From Pseudooceanicola atlanticus (GTDB taxonomy: Bacteria; Pseudomonadota; Alphaproteobacteria; Rhodobacterales; Rhodobacteraceae), in the NCBI RefSeq assembly GCF_000768315.1, contig NZ_AQQX01000004.1, positions 186,001 to 250,000 on the forward strand: a stretch of DNA of 64,000 bases, given 5' to 3'. Below are positions 34,688-44,142 of this stretch, piece after piece. Position 1 is the first letter of the stretch; every line of letters starts with the position of its first letter. The notes below the pieces were generated by a model, which saw only the letters and a list, made by a program, of their open reading frames with translations, ran no database searches and had not been told where the DNA came from. The position numbers were made by a program, and so were the translations under genes.

Positions 34688-35749
34688 TCAGGCGGTCAGA
34701 CCCTGCGGCAGGGTCAGCCCCCGCTGGATGGCGCTTTCGTGCAGACGTTCCGACGGGTCCTCTCCGACCACCCGCTTGTGGCGGATCAGGAACATCTTGC
34801 CAAAGCCGCGCCACATCCCGACCGACGGCGCCTCTGCATCCGCGGGGAACCGGTCGCGCCAGCCTTCGGGCAATTTCAGCCCATGCAGCTCTGCCTGGGC
34901 CAGCATCCACAACAGCGGCAGGTTCGCCAGCGGCCGCGCCGGGGCAAAGCCGCCCAGATGCCCCCCCACATCGCCATGGGTGCCACCGAACCAGACCTGT
35001 TCCAACCGGCCGGACCAGTCGGGATCGCTGCTCCACATGACGGGGGCATAGACGTCGCGGGTTTCCTCAAGCGCCAGGGCGTGGAACCCGGCCTTCACGC
35101 AGCGGGACAGGGCATGGTTGTGAAAGGCATGGCGTGGTTCCGTCAGTTTCCACAGGAACGGCAGGCGCAGGCCCAGAGATTTCACCGTGTCGAAGGCGCC
35201 GATCATCTCGACCACCGCATCCTCGTGGCAATTCATCCGCGAAAAGGCCCCGGCGGCCTGGCTCTTGCCGCCCGCCTGGTAGTGGCGATAGGCCAGCTGG
35301 ATGTTGCGTTCCGTCGCCTGATCGGCGCGCACCAGCCCGACCCGATCCAGGATGCCCGCCAGTGACCGCACCGCGTAGGCGCCTCGTGAATAGCCGAACA
35401 GGAAGATCCGGTCCCCGGGCCGATAGCGCGAGGCCAGGTAGCCATAGGCGCGGCGGATTTGCCGGTTGATGCCACGCCCCATCAGAACCTCGTGGGTGTT
35501 GCGCCAGCTGCGCCACTGGATCCCCGCCTCGTAATAGAGCGACAGATCCGGCCCCATCTGTTCCGACAGCAGCCGGTAGATCAGGCCGACATTGCTTTCG
35601 TCACCCTCTTCCATCGACGACATCGTCCCGTCGAGGATGACAACATGCGTAACCGGCCCGCGCCGGGCACCCGGTGCCGACCGGCGCTGACGGAACAGCC
35701 AGCGGGGCCGGACAATCCTCAGCAGTCCATCACTGAGCCGGTTCAGCAT
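34688..35749 (-). CDS. DUF2235 alpha/beta-hydrolase-like protein
   Basis: A 353-residue protein with the DUF2235 hallmarks: VTHVVILDGTMSS near residue 35, RIFLFGYSRGAYAVRSLAG near residue 143 (Ser nucleophile in GYSRG) and WFGGTHGDVGGHL near residue 272 (acid and His). The fold is related to lipases, and relatives occur among T6SS-linked hydrolases, but nothing here points to secretion. Its start lies 20 bases inside the end of the molybdenum hydroxylase gene, so translation is coupled. Confidence 0.82.
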   Translation of the reverse strand: MLNRLSDGLLRIVRPRWLFRQRRSAPGARRGPVTHVVILDGTMSSMEEGDESNVGLIYRLLSEQMGPDLSLYYEAGIQWRSWRNTHEVLMGRGINRQIRRAYGYLASRYRPGDRIFLFGYSRGAYAVRSLAGILDRVGLVRADQATERNIQLAYRHYQAGGKSQAAGAFSRMNCHEDAVVEMIGAFDTVKSLGLRLPFLWKLTEPRHAFHNHALSRCVKAGFHALALEETRDVYAPVMWSSDPDWSGRLEQVWFGGTHGDVGGHLGGFAPARPLANLPLLWMLAQAELHGLKLPEGWRDRFPADAEAPSVGMWRGFGKMFLIRHKRVVGEDPSERLHESAIQRGLTLPQGLTA

Positions 35750-38024
35750 CCTTCAGCATCTCCCAGACCCGCAGCGGCGTGAAGGGCATGTCGGCCCGTG
35801 TCACCCCGCGCTGTGCGAGCGCATCCATCACCGCGTTGGCGGTGGCCGCCATGGCGCCGACCGTGCCGGCCTCCCCGCAGCCCTTCATTCCCATCGGGTT
35901 CGCGGTCGAGGGCACGGGTTCGGTGGTGAACCCGACAAACGGCACGTCCTTGGCCCGCGGCATCGCGTAATCCATGAAGCTGGCCGTCAGAAGCTGGCCA
36001 TCCTCGTCATAGGTGACGTTCTCGCAGATCGCCTGCCCCAGGCCCTGGGCGACGCCGCCATGCACCTGGCCCTGCGCCAGCATCGGGTTGATCAGGTTGC
36101 CGAAATCATCGACGACCGAATAGGCCACGACCTCGACCCGGCCGGTATCGGGGTCGACCTCGACCTCTGCGACATGGGCGCCGTTCGGGTAGGACCGGCC
36201 CGGCAGTTTCGCGGTTTCCTCGTGGCGCAGCAGGTCCTCGCGGCCCGCCTCGCGCGCCATTTCGGCGACGTCGACCATCGTCGGCGCGGCGTTCGATCCC
36301 TTGATGCGGAACGCCTCGTCGTCAAAGCTGACATCGTCGCGCTTCACGTCCATCTTGTCGGCCAGGAAATCGCCGAACACATCGACCATCTTGCCGACCA
36401 CGGCCAGCGTCGCGTTGGATTGCGTGGTGACGGACCGCGACCCGCCGGTCCCGCCGCCCTTGGCGATCCGGTCACTGTCGCCCTGAACGACCCGGATATC
36501 CTCCATCGGGATGCCGGACTGATCGGACAGGAACCGGGCATAGACCGTTTCATGGCCCTGCCCGTTCGACTGGGTGCCGACATAGATCGTCACGGTGCCA
36601 TCCTCGTTGAACTCCACTTTCGCGGTTTCCGAAGGATCGCCCAAAATGCTTTCGATATAGTAGCACAGCCCCAGGCCGCGCAATTTGCCCTCGGCCGCAC
36701 TGGCCTCGCGCCGGGCGGCGAAACCGTCGCGGTCGCAGAAATCGGCGGACCGGTCCAGCAGGCGTTCGAATTCGCCCACATCGTAAAGCTCGTCGGTCAC
36801 GGTCTTGTAGGGGAAGGCCTTGGGCGCGATGAAGTTCTTCTTGCGCAGCTCCCACGGATCGACACCCAGGTCGCGCGCCGCGTAATCCATCGCCCGCTCC
36901 AGCAGGAAAATCGCCTCGGGCCGCCCGGCCCCGCGATAGGCATCGGTGGGCGTGGTGTTGGTGTAATAACCCTCGGCCTCCAGCAGCGCGGCCTGGCAAT
37001 CGTAGACCCCCATCAGGACGCGACCGAACAGGTAGGTCTGGATCATCTGCCCGAAATTCGAGTTGAAGGCGCCAAGGTTGTACTTCGTCTTGACGTGATA
37101 GCCCGTCAGCTTGTGATCGGCGTCAAAGGCCAGCGCGACCTCGTGGGTCAGATCGCGCGCGCCATTGTCGGCCAGCATCGACTCGGTCCGGTCCGCCATC
37201 CAGCGCACCGGCCGGTCCAGGAACCGCGCCGCATAGGCTGCCATGACATGTTCGGGATAGAGCTTGGCCTTCATGCCGAACCCGCCGCCCACATCGGACG
37301 TGGTCACATGGACCTGCTCGGTCTCTAGGCCCATCAGCTTGCCCAGCTCCCGCTTGGGACCCCAGACGCCCTGACCGTTCATTTCCAGGTGGATACGGTC
37401 GTCTTTCCACTCGGCAAAGCCGCCGCGCGGTTCAAGCGACGCGACCATGACGCGGTTGTCCACCACCTCGGCCCGCACCACGTGGGCGGCGGCATCGAAG
37501 GCGGCCTTGGTCTCGTCTTCGCGGCCCAGCAGATAGTCGACGCCCAGGTTGCCCGGCGCTTCGTCGTGCAGGTCGACATCGCCCTTGGCCAGCGCCATCT
37601 GGGCCGGCAATTCGTCATAGTCGAACTCGATCAGGTCGGCGGCATCCTTGGCCGCCTCCAGGGTCTCTGCCACGATCAGCGCGACTGGCTGGCCCACGAA
37701 GAACACCTTGCCCTCGGCCAGGATGGGATGTTTCGGGTTCGCCCCCTTCGTGCCGTCGCGGTTCGGCGCCAGCGTGCAGGACAAGCCGTCGGTGATTCCC
37801 GCCGCATGCAGGTCCTCGGCCGCGGCCACCAGGTGCACGCCATCGGTTTCCCGCGCGGCATCCAGGTTCAGTTCGGTGATCGTCGCATGCGCCACCGGAG
37901 AGCGCAGAACGTATAGATGCAACGCACCGTCGGGGGTGATGTCATCGACATAGCGCCCATGGCCGGTCAGCAACCGGACATCTTCGACACGCGTGACAGA
38001 CTGGCTAAGCCCGAACTTTTCCAT
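35730..38024 (-). CDS. Xanthine dehydrogenase/CoxL-family molybdenum hydroxylase large subunit
   Basis: A 764-residue molybdopterin-binding subunit. It has the two large-subunit domains (SVTRVEDVRLLTGHGRYVDDI at the N-terminus; TSDVGGGFGMKAKLYPEH near residue 240), the active-site loop DAYRGAGRPEA near residue 355, and GTGGSRSVTTQSNA near residue 530. AYRGAGR is the form II CoxL-like signature rather than the AYRCSFR of true CO dehydrogenase. The substrate is probably another compound. The usual FAD subunit and 2Fe-2S subunit genes are not adjacent, which is unusual. Confidence 0.88.
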   Translation of the reverse strand: MEKFGLSQSVTRVEDVRLLTGHGRYVDDITPDGALHLYVLRSPVAHATITELNLDAARETDGVHLVAAAEDLHAAGITDGLSCTLAPNRDGTKGANPKHPILAEGKVFFVGQPVALIVAETLEAAKDAADLIEFDYDELPAQMALAKGDVDLHDEAPGNLGVDYLLGREDETKAAFDAAAHVVRAEVVDNRVMVASLEPRGGFAEWKDDRIHLEMNGQGVWGPKRELGKLMGLETEQVHVTTSDVGGGFGMKAKLYPEHVMAAYAARFLDRPVRWMADRTESMLADNGARDLTHEVALAFDADHKLTGYHVKTKYNLGAFNSNFGQMIQTYLFGRVLMGVYDCQAALLEAEGYYTNTTPTDAYRGAGRPEAIFLLERAMDYAARDLGVDPWELRKKNFIAPKAFPYKTVTDELYDVGEFERLLDRSADFCDRDGFAARREASAAEGKLRGLGLCYYIESILGDPSETAKVEFNEDGTVTIYVGTQSNGQGHETVYARFLSDQSGIPMEDIRVVQGDSDRIAKGGGTGGSRSVTTQSNATLAVVGKMVDVFGDFLADKMDVKRDDVSFDDEAFRIKGSNAAPTMVDVAEMAREAGREDLLRHEETAKLPGRSYPNGAHVAEVEVDPDTGRVEVVAYSVVDDFGNLINPMLAQGQVHGGVAQGLGQAICENVTYDEDGQLLTASFMDYAMPRAKDVPFVGFTTEPVPSTANPMGMKGCGEAGTVGAMAATANAVMDALAQRGVTRADMPFTPLRVWEMLKDAEPAQ

Positions 38025-38092
38025 GGCATCCTCTCCTGCGACCTCAGGGGCGACACTAGCGGGCCGAACCAGAGTGTCCAGAGGGGAGCGGA

Positions 38093-39211
38093 TCAGAACG
38101 CGCTGACGGCCACCGGACGGTCCAGCCCGTAACCGTTGAACCGCGTCGCGATGGACAGCGAATAGGCCCCCATCCCCGAAACGATCACGTAATCACCATT
38201 CTGCAGATCCCGCGGCAACGGCACCGGCGCGGGCAGACGATCCAGGGAATCGCAGGTCGGTCCAAAGATAATCCGTTCCACCGGCGCTCCGGCCCGGTGC
38301 GTGCCGTCGGGCGACAGGCAGGTCAGCCGGTCGGTCGGCCCGATATCACGCAATTCGGAAAGCCCGCCATAGATGCCATCGTTCAGGAAGACCGCGCCGC
38401 TGTCACGGATCGCCTTGACGCGCGTTGCCAGGCAGAACGCTTCGGCCACCATGGCGCGGCCCGGCTCGCAGACCAGCGCAGGCGCATCCGCCCCGAAGGC
38501 CCGCGCCACGGCCCCGGCGATCCGGGCAAAGATCACCTCGAGGTCCGGCGCATTCCCCTGCCTGTGTGCCGGAAACCCGCCGCCCACGTTCAGCCGGGCG
38601 AGCCGCACCCCGGCGCGCGCCGCGATCTGCGCCGCGGCCTCGATATAGGCCACCCAGGCGGCAGGATCATCGCATTGCGTGCCCGGATGAAAGGTCATCG
38701 CCAGTGGCACGCCCAGATCTGCGGCCCGGCGCAGCAAGTCCTCCGCCTCCACCGGCGTGGCGCCGAATTTCGACCCGAAGTCGTAGGCGGCCCCGGCGAC
38801 CGGCAGCTTGAACCGCACCGCGATCTCGCAGCCCAGCCCGGCCACCGCCTCCAGCCCCGCCCTGTCGTCGACCGAGGCCGAGGCGATGCCGAAATCCCGC
38901 GCCGCCGCGATCTCCGCCTCCGATCGGACCGGGTTGTTGTAATGCAAACGCGCGCCCGGATGCGCGGCCCTGACCGCAGCCATCTCCGCAGGCGAGGCCA
39001 CGTCGAACGTGTCGATCCCCGCCGCGACGAGGTTGTCCAGCACCACCGGGTCCGGGTTCGCCTTGACCGCATAGGTCACCAGCCCCGGAAACCCGTCCTG
39101 GAACCGACGTGCCTGGGCGTGCAGCATCTCGGGGCAGAAAAAGAGAACCGGCTGATCGGGCCGGTTGTCGTTCAGATATCCTTCGGGCGTGGTCAGCGGG
39201 CTGTGCTTCAT
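38093..39211 (-). CDS. Type III PLP-dependent ornithine/lysine-type decarboxylase
   Basis: A 372-residue decarboxylase with the alanine-racemase-like fold. The PLP lysine is in YAVKANPD near residue 49, the Gly-rich phosphate loop is LNVGGGFPAH near residue 212, and the second active-site segment is GPTCDSLDRL near residue 318, where Cys-Asp contacts the substrate. The set matches bacterial eukaryotic-type ornithine decarboxylases, which give putrescine; lysine is an alternative. The gene diverges from an Lrp regulator. The start at 39211 has AGGAG upstream. Confidence 0.88.
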   Translation of the reverse strand: MKHSPLTTPEGYLNDNRPDQPVLFFCPEMLHAQARRFQDGFPGLVTYAVKANPDPVVLDNLVAAGIDTFDVASPAEMAAVRAAHPGARLHYNNPVRSEAEIAAARDFGIASASVDDRAGLEAVAGLGCEIAVRFKLPVAGAAYDFGSKFGATPVEAEDLLRRAADLGVPLAMTFHPGTQCDDPAAWVAYIEAAAQIAARAGVRLARLNVGGGFPAHRQGNAPDLEVIFARIAGAVARAFGADAPALVCEPGRAMVAEAFCLATRVKAIRDSGAVFLNDGIYGGLSELRDIGPTDRLTCLSPDGTHRAGAPVERIIFGPTCDSLDRLPAPVPLPRDLQNGDYVIVSGMGAYSLSIATRFNGYGLDRPVAVSAF

Positions 39212-39322
39212 CTGTGCGGGTCTCCTGTTGCCTGTCCCTTCATGGTGGTCGCGATTCCTGTCGATTTCACCCGTCACTCCGCCTAAACTGAGTCAGGTTC
39301 GGATCATATCGACGGAGAAACC

Positions 39323-39757
39323 ATGCAGATCGACGAAACCGACCGGCATATCCTCAAGGCGCTGTCCGATGACGCCCGCCGCTCCGTCGCGGAACTCGGG
39401 CGTCAGCTGGGCCTCGCGCGCTCGACCGTGCAGGCGAGGCTTGAGCGGATGGAACGCGCCGGCATCATCGAGGGCTACACCCTGCGCCTTGGCGCCGCCG
39501 CGCGCCCCGCCGTCCGCGCCACCGTCCTGCTGACGCTGGAACCGCGCTCGGAACCCGAGGTGCTGAAACGTCTCTCTGCCATGACCGAGGTCGACGCGGT
39601 GCACACCACCTCGGGCCGCTACGACCTGATGGTGCAGATGTCCTCGGCCACGACCGAGGCGATCAATGACGCGCTCGACCGCATCGTCGCGGCCCGTGGC
39701 GTCCGGTCGACAGAGAGCCTGATCCACCTGTCGACCAAGCTCGACCGGCGGGGCTGA
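39323..39757 (+). CDS. Lrp/AsnC-family regulator
   Basis: A 144-residue regulator with an N-terminal helix-turn-helix (DETDRHILKALSDDARRSVAELGRQLGLARSTVQARLERME) and a RAM ligand-binding domain (RATVLLTLEPRSEPEVLKRL onward). GGAGAAACC precedes the ATG. The family senses amino acids; its divergence from a basic amino acid decarboxylase suggests ornithine, lysine or a related effector. Confidence 0.9.
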   Translation: MQIDETDRHILKALSDDARRSVAELGRQLGLARSTVQARLERMERAGIIEGYTLRLGAAARPAVRATVLLTLEPRSEPEVLKRLSAMTEVDAVHTTSGRYDLMVQMSSATTEAINDALDRIVAARGVRSTESLIHLSTKLDRRG

Positions 39758-39873
39758 GCCGGACACTGCGCGACCACGAAGCCCAAACCAACCAGCCCCC
39801 AAGGCGCCCCATACCCCATCCTGACACACCCCACACGCGAAGCGCACTTTCCCTCGCCCGCGGGATTGGGTAT

Positions 39874-39910
39874 GCCCTTGCCGGACCAACAATCCGGACC
39901 AAGCAAGGGC
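39874..39910 (+). promoter_or_regulatory. Structured leader of valS
   Basis: GCCCTTGC and GCAAGGGC form an 8-base-pair stem ending 7 bases before the ATG. Inside is a CGGA/TCCG stem and a direct repeat of CCGGACCAA (39881–39889 and 39894–39902). The stem's 3' arm holds the only Shine-Dalgarno-like AAGGG, so the structure would mask the valS ribosome binding site. Confidence 0.6.
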
Positions 39911-39917
39911 GACGATC

Positions 39918-42900
39918 ATGGCGATGGAAAAAACCTTCAACGCGGCCGAGGCCGAAGACCGGATCTACAAGGCCTGGGAAGAGAGCGGCGCCTTCAAGGC
40001 CGGCGCCAATGCCTCCCGCCCGGAATGCTTCAGCATCATGATCCCGCCGCCCAACGTGACGGGCTCTCTGCATATGGGGCACGCCTTCAACAACACGTTG
40101 CAGGACATCCTGATCCGGTGGAAGCGGATGCAGGGCTACGACACGCTCTGGCAGCCCGGTACCGACCATGCGGGCATCGCCACCCAGATGGTGACCGAAC
40201 GCGAGATGGCCGCGAACCAGGAACCCTCGCGCACCGAAATGGGCCGCGAGAAGTTCATCGAACGCGTCTGGCAGCAGAAGGTGAAGACCCGCGGCACCAT
40301 CATCGGCCAGCTCAAACGCATCGGCGCCTCCGCCGACTGGTCGCGCGAGGCCTTTACCATGGGCGGCGCCCAGGGCGACCCGGACCGCGACAGCGACGCG
40401 CCGAATTTCCACGACGCCGTCATCAAGGTCTTCGTCGACATGTTCGACAAGGGCCTGATCTATCGCGGCAAGCGGCTGGTGAACTGGGACCCGCATTTCG
40501 AAACCGCGATCTCGGATCTCGAGGTCGAGAATATCGAGACGGCGGGCCACATGTGGCACTTTAAGTACCCGCTCGCCGGCGGTGCGACCTACACCTATGT
40601 CGAGAAGGACGAGGACGGCAATGTCGTGCTGGAAGAAGAGCGCGACTACATCTCCATCGCCACGACCCGGCCCGAAACCATGCTGGGCGACGGCGCGGTG
40701 GCCGTGCACCCCTCGGATGAACGCTACGCCCCGATCGTCGGCAAGCTGTGCGAAATCCCTGTCGGGCCCAAGGAACATCGCCGCCTGATCCCGATCATCA
40801 CCGACGAATACCCGGACAAGGATTTCGGTTCGGGCGCGGTGAAGATCACCGGCGCGCATGATTTCAACGACTACCAGGTGGCCAAGCGCGGCAATATCCC
40901 GATGTACCGCCTGATGGACCCGAAGGCGCACATGCGCGACGACGGCAACGATTACGCCACCTGCGCCGCCCGCGCGCAGGAGATCGCCAACGGCGCCGAG
41001 TTCACCGAGGCCGAGGTCGACACCCTGAACCTGGTGCCGGACCACCTGCGCGGCCTCGACCGGTTCGAGGCCCGTGCCAAGGTCGTCGAAGAGATCACCG
41101 CCGAAGGCCTGGCCGTCATGACGCGCCCCGACGACCCGCGCCTTGGCAACGCCCCCAAGAAGAAGAAGGACGACGACGCCCCCGTCACGGACGAGGCCCC
41201 CTTCCCCGTCCCGCTGGTCGAGGCCAAGCCGATCATGCAGCCCTTCGGCGACCGCTCCAAGGTGGTCATCGAACCGATGCTGACCGACCAGTGGTTCGTC
41301 GATGCGGAAAAGATCGTCGGCCCTGCCCTCGATGCCGTGCGCGACGGCCGCGTCCGCATCATGCCCGAAAGCGGCGAGAAAACCTATTTCCACTGGCTCG
41401 AGAATATCGAGCCCTGGTGCATCTCGCGTCAGCTGTGGTGGGGGCACCGTGTGCCGGTCTGGTACGGGTTCGACCTGGCCCGCCACGGTTTCCGCGATGA
41501 CGAGGCCGACGGCGCGCTGGACCTGGTCGAACTGACCCGCCTGCTGTCCGCGCAGGAACTCGCGCCCGGCACCGACCGGCTGCATTGCGCCCATGATTTC
41601 GACGCCGTCACCGGCCAGTTCAACGATGTGCTGAACCGCCTGCCGACGCCGCTGAACCACGCCATCGTGACCGAGGTCGCCGACCGCGACGAGGCGATGT
41701 CGGTGCTGGCCGCGTCGCTGGCCGAATACACCGCCACACAGGACCCGACCAAGGTCGTCTACCCGGTCTGGCGCGACACCGACGTGCTGGACACCTGGTT
41801 CTCGTCCGGGCTCTGGCCAATCGGCACGCTGGGCTGGCCCGAACAGACCCCGGAACTGGCGAAATACTTCCCGACCTCCGTGCTGATCACCGGTCAGGAT
41901 ATCCTCTTCTTCTGGGTCGCCCGGATGATGATGATGCAGCTGGCCGTGGTCGACGACATCCCGTTCCACGACGTCTACCTGCATGGCCTCGTCCGCGACG
42001 CCAAGGGCAAGAAGATGTCCAAGACCATCGGCAACGTCATCGACCCGCTTGATATCGTTGACGAATACGGCGCCGACGCGCTGCGCTTCACCAATGCGGC
42101 GATGGCCTCGCTGGGGGGCGTCCTCAAGCTCGACATGCAGCGGATCGCCGGCTACCGGAACTTCGGCACCAAGCTCTGGAACGCCACCCGCTTTGCCGAG
42201 ATGAACGGCGTCTACCTGACCGGCGCGCCCTCTGCCGACATTCCCAAGGCCGAAGCGACGGTGAACAAGTGGATCATCGGCGAAACCGCCCGTATCCGCG
42301 AAACCGTCGATGCGGCCTTGGCCGCCTATCGCTTCGACGATGCCGCCGCCGCGCTCTATCGCTTCGTCTGGGGCAAGGTCTGCGACTGGTATGTCGAATT
42401 TGCCAAGCCGCTGCTGAACGACACCGCCCCCGAACGCGAGGAAACCCGCGCCGTCATGGGCTGGGTGCTGGATCAATGCCTGATCCTGCTGCATCCGATC
42501 ATGCCCTTCATCACCGAGGAACTGTGGTCCGAAACCGGTGACCGCGCCAAGATGCTGATCCATGCCGACTGGCCGACCTACGGGTCCGACCTGATCGACA
42601 GCGAAGCGGATCGCGAGATGAACTGGGTGATCTCCCTGATCGAGGACATCCGCTCGGCCCGCGCCCAGATGCATGTCCCCGCCGGCCTGCACGTCCCCCT
42701 TGTCGTCACCGACTGGAGCGAGACGGAACAGGGTGCCTGGGCCCGCAACGAAACGCTGATCAAGCGGCTCGCGCGCGTTGACAGCCTGACCTGGGTGGAA
42801 AGCTTCCCCAAGGGCTGCATCACCGTCGCCGCCGAGGGCGCGACCTTCGGCCTGCCTCTCGCCGACATCATCGATGTGAGCGAGGAAAAGGCCCGGCTCG

Positions 42901-43082
42901 AGAAATCCCTGCAGAAGCTCGCCAAGGAGATCGGCGGGCTCGAGGGACGCCTGAAGAACCCCAAATTCGCCGAAAGCGCACCCGAGGATGTCGTGGCCGA
43001 AACCCGCGACAACCTCGCCGCGCGCAAGGACGAAGAGGCCAAGCTGAAGGCCGCCCTCGACCGCATGGCCGAACTGGGCTGA
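39918..43082 (+). CDS. valS: Valyl-tRNA synthetase
   Basis: A 1054-residue class I synthetase charging tRNA-Val. The HIGH-type motif is [13 protein letters not shown] (to residue 55) and KMSKT is at 699–703. The C-terminal coiled coil ([25 protein letters not shown]) is the tRNA-binding arm of ValRS. It is about 100 residues longer than the E. coli enzyme; the excess lies partly in a Lys/Asp-rich linker around residue 415 and a segment around residues 520–600. It ends at a good intrinsic terminator. Confidence 0.97.
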   Translation: MAMEKTFNAAEAEDRIYKAWEESGAFKAGANASRPECFSIMIPPPNVTGSLHMGHAFNNTLQDILIRWKRMQGYDTLWQPGTDHAGIATQMVTEREMAANQEPSRTEMGREKFIERVWQQKVKTRGTIIGQLKRIGASADWSREAFTMGGAQGDPDRDSDAPNFHDAVIKVFVDMFDKGLIYRGKRLVNWDPHFETAISDLEVENIETAGHMWHFKYPLAGGATYTYVEKDEDGNVVLEEERDYISIATTRPETMLGDGAVAVHPSDERYAPIVGKLCEIPVGPKEHRRLIPIITDEYPDKDFGSGAVKITGAHDFNDYQVAKRGNIPMYRLMDPKAHMRDDGNDYATCAARAQEIANGAEFTEAEVDTLNLVPDHLRGLDRFEARAKVVEEITAEGLAVMTRPDDPRLGNAPKKKKDDDAPVTDEAPFPVPLVEAKPIMQPFGDRSKVVIEPMLTDQWFVDAEKIVGPALDAVRDGRVRIMPESGEKTYFHWLENIEPWCISRQLWWGHRVPVWYGFDLARHGFRDDEADGALDLVELTRLLSAQELAPGTDRLHCAHDFDAVTGQFNDVLNRLPTPLNHAIVTEVADRDEAMSVLAASLAEYTATQDPTKVVYPVWRDTDVLDTWFSSGLWPIGTLGWPEQTPELAKYFPTSVLITGQDILFFWVARMMMMQLAVVDDIPFHDVYLHGLVRDAKGKKMSKTIGNVIDPLDIVDEYGADALRFTNAAMASLGGVLKLDMQRIAGYRNFGTKLWNATRFAEMNGVYLTGAPSADIPKAEATVNKWIIGETARIRETVDAALAAYRFDDAAAALYRFVWGKVCDWYVEFAKPLLNDTAPEREETRAVMGWVLDQCLILLHPIMPFITEELWSETGDRAKMLIHADWPTYGSDLIDSEADREMNWVISLIEDIRSARAQMHVPAGLHVPLVVTDWSETEQGAWARNETLIKRLARVDSLTWVESFPKGCITVAAEGATFGLPLADIIDVSEEKARLEKSLQKLAKEIGGLEGRLKNPKFAESAPEDVVAETRDNLAARKDEEAKLKAALDRMAELG

Positions 43083-43096
43083 CGACTGACCATGAC

Positions 43097-43125
43097 CGGG
43101 GCGGCACGTCTCGCCGCCCCGTTTT
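43097..43125 (+). terminator. valS intrinsic terminator
   Basis: A perfect 9-base-pair stem CGGGGCGGC with its complement around a 7-base loop is followed by TTTT, 14 bases after the valS stop. Confidence 0.88.
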
Positions 43126-43204
43126 CATGCCCGATTGACTTTGCCGCGCGCAGGCGTAAATGGCGCAGGCCGGATGCCTGTGTCCGGCCTCCTCCGGGCC
43201 TTCC

Positions 43205-44140
43205 ATGATTCCGCTTCAGATGTCCTCCGGCGACCTGATCGCCGACCGCCGCGCCTATTACGCAGAGGCGCTTGCCACCGACGATCCCGCCGCGGCCTGC
43301 GATCTCTATCTCCAGGCGCTGGACCTCGCCCCCGATTGGGCCGCCGGCTGGTACCGCCTGGGCGTCCTGCGGGCCGATCATGGCCTTCCCGGTGCGGCAG
43401 AGGCCTTCGAGCGCGCCATCGCCAGCGACCCCGCCGACCGTCTGGGCGCGGCCCTGCGCCGTGATATGCTGCGCGACCGTGCCCTGGGCGATACCGTGCC
43501 CACGGCCTTCGTGGAAACCCTCTTCGATCAATACGCGGCCAGTTTCGACACCGCGCTGGTCGACCGGCTGGACTATCGCGCGCCGCAACTCCTCCGCGCC
43601 GGGCTGAACGGTCCGCAGGGCCGCGTGCTCGACCTCGGGTGCGGCACGGGGCTGATGGGGGCCGAACTCCGCCCCCTCTGCACCTATCTCGAAGGCTGGG
43701 ACATCTCGGCCGAAATGTTGCGAGAGGCCGAGGCCAAGGCGCTCTATGACCACCTGGACAAGCGCGACCTGTCGGCCCTCGCCCCCGTCGACGCCACCTG
43801 GGACCTGGTCACCGCCGCCGATGTCTTTGCCTATCTCGGCGCACTGGAACGGATCACCGCCTGGGTCTCTGCCGCCTTGCGCCCCGGGGGCCGCTTCGCC
43901 TTCACGGTCGAGGCGCATGACGGGCCAGAGCCCTATCACCTGCGCCCCAGCCGTCGCTTTGCCCATTCGGAAAAGGGGCTTCGGGACCTGCTGGATTAGG
44001 CCGGGTTCACCGCCACGCTCACCCGCGCCACCCTGCGGATGGACCGCGACGCCCCGATCGAGGGCTTCGTCGTGCACGCCGTGAAAAACGCCCCCCTGCC
44101 ACGACATGCCGAGGATGGCGAAGACATGGCCGCCGCCTGA
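43205..44140 (+). pseudogene. TPR-containing SAM-dependent methyltransferase, interrupted by an amber codon
   Basis: The frame encodes TPR-like helices (residues 10–90, AACDLYLQALDLAPDWAAGWYRLG) and a class I methyltransferase domain with the SAM motif RVLDLGCGTGLMGAEL near residue 140. At 43997–43999 the codon is TAG, giving a 264-residue product. The same frame then continues open for 46 further codons to a TGA at 44138–44140, reading AGFTATLTRATLRMDRDAPIEGF, which is the expected last strand of this fold. A single G-to-T change in GAG would produce the stop. The start at 43205 is the likeliest; an upstream ATG at 43160 is in frame. It may be a recent null allele or a sequencing error. Confidence 0.8.
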
Positions 44141-44142
44141 CC

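Noticed and set aside
35730-38024. True aerobic carbon monoxide dehydrogenase
   Set aside because: The active-site loop reads AYRGAGR, not the Cys-containing AYRCSFR loop of form I CoxL, and the other subunits are missing.
39663-42692. A thousand-codon open frame on the minus strand opposite valS
   Set aside because: It lies antisense to an unmistakable valyl-tRNA synthetase and is low-complexity His/Asp/Gly/Val-rich sequence typical of high-GC shadows.
43997-43999. Pyrrolysine-type read-through of the amber codon, prompted by the MttB-family gene at the left edge
   Set aside because: TAG is used as an ordinary stop in this window (for example the XRE and carnitine dehydrogenase genes), and no pyrrolysine biosynthesis or tRNA gene is visible.
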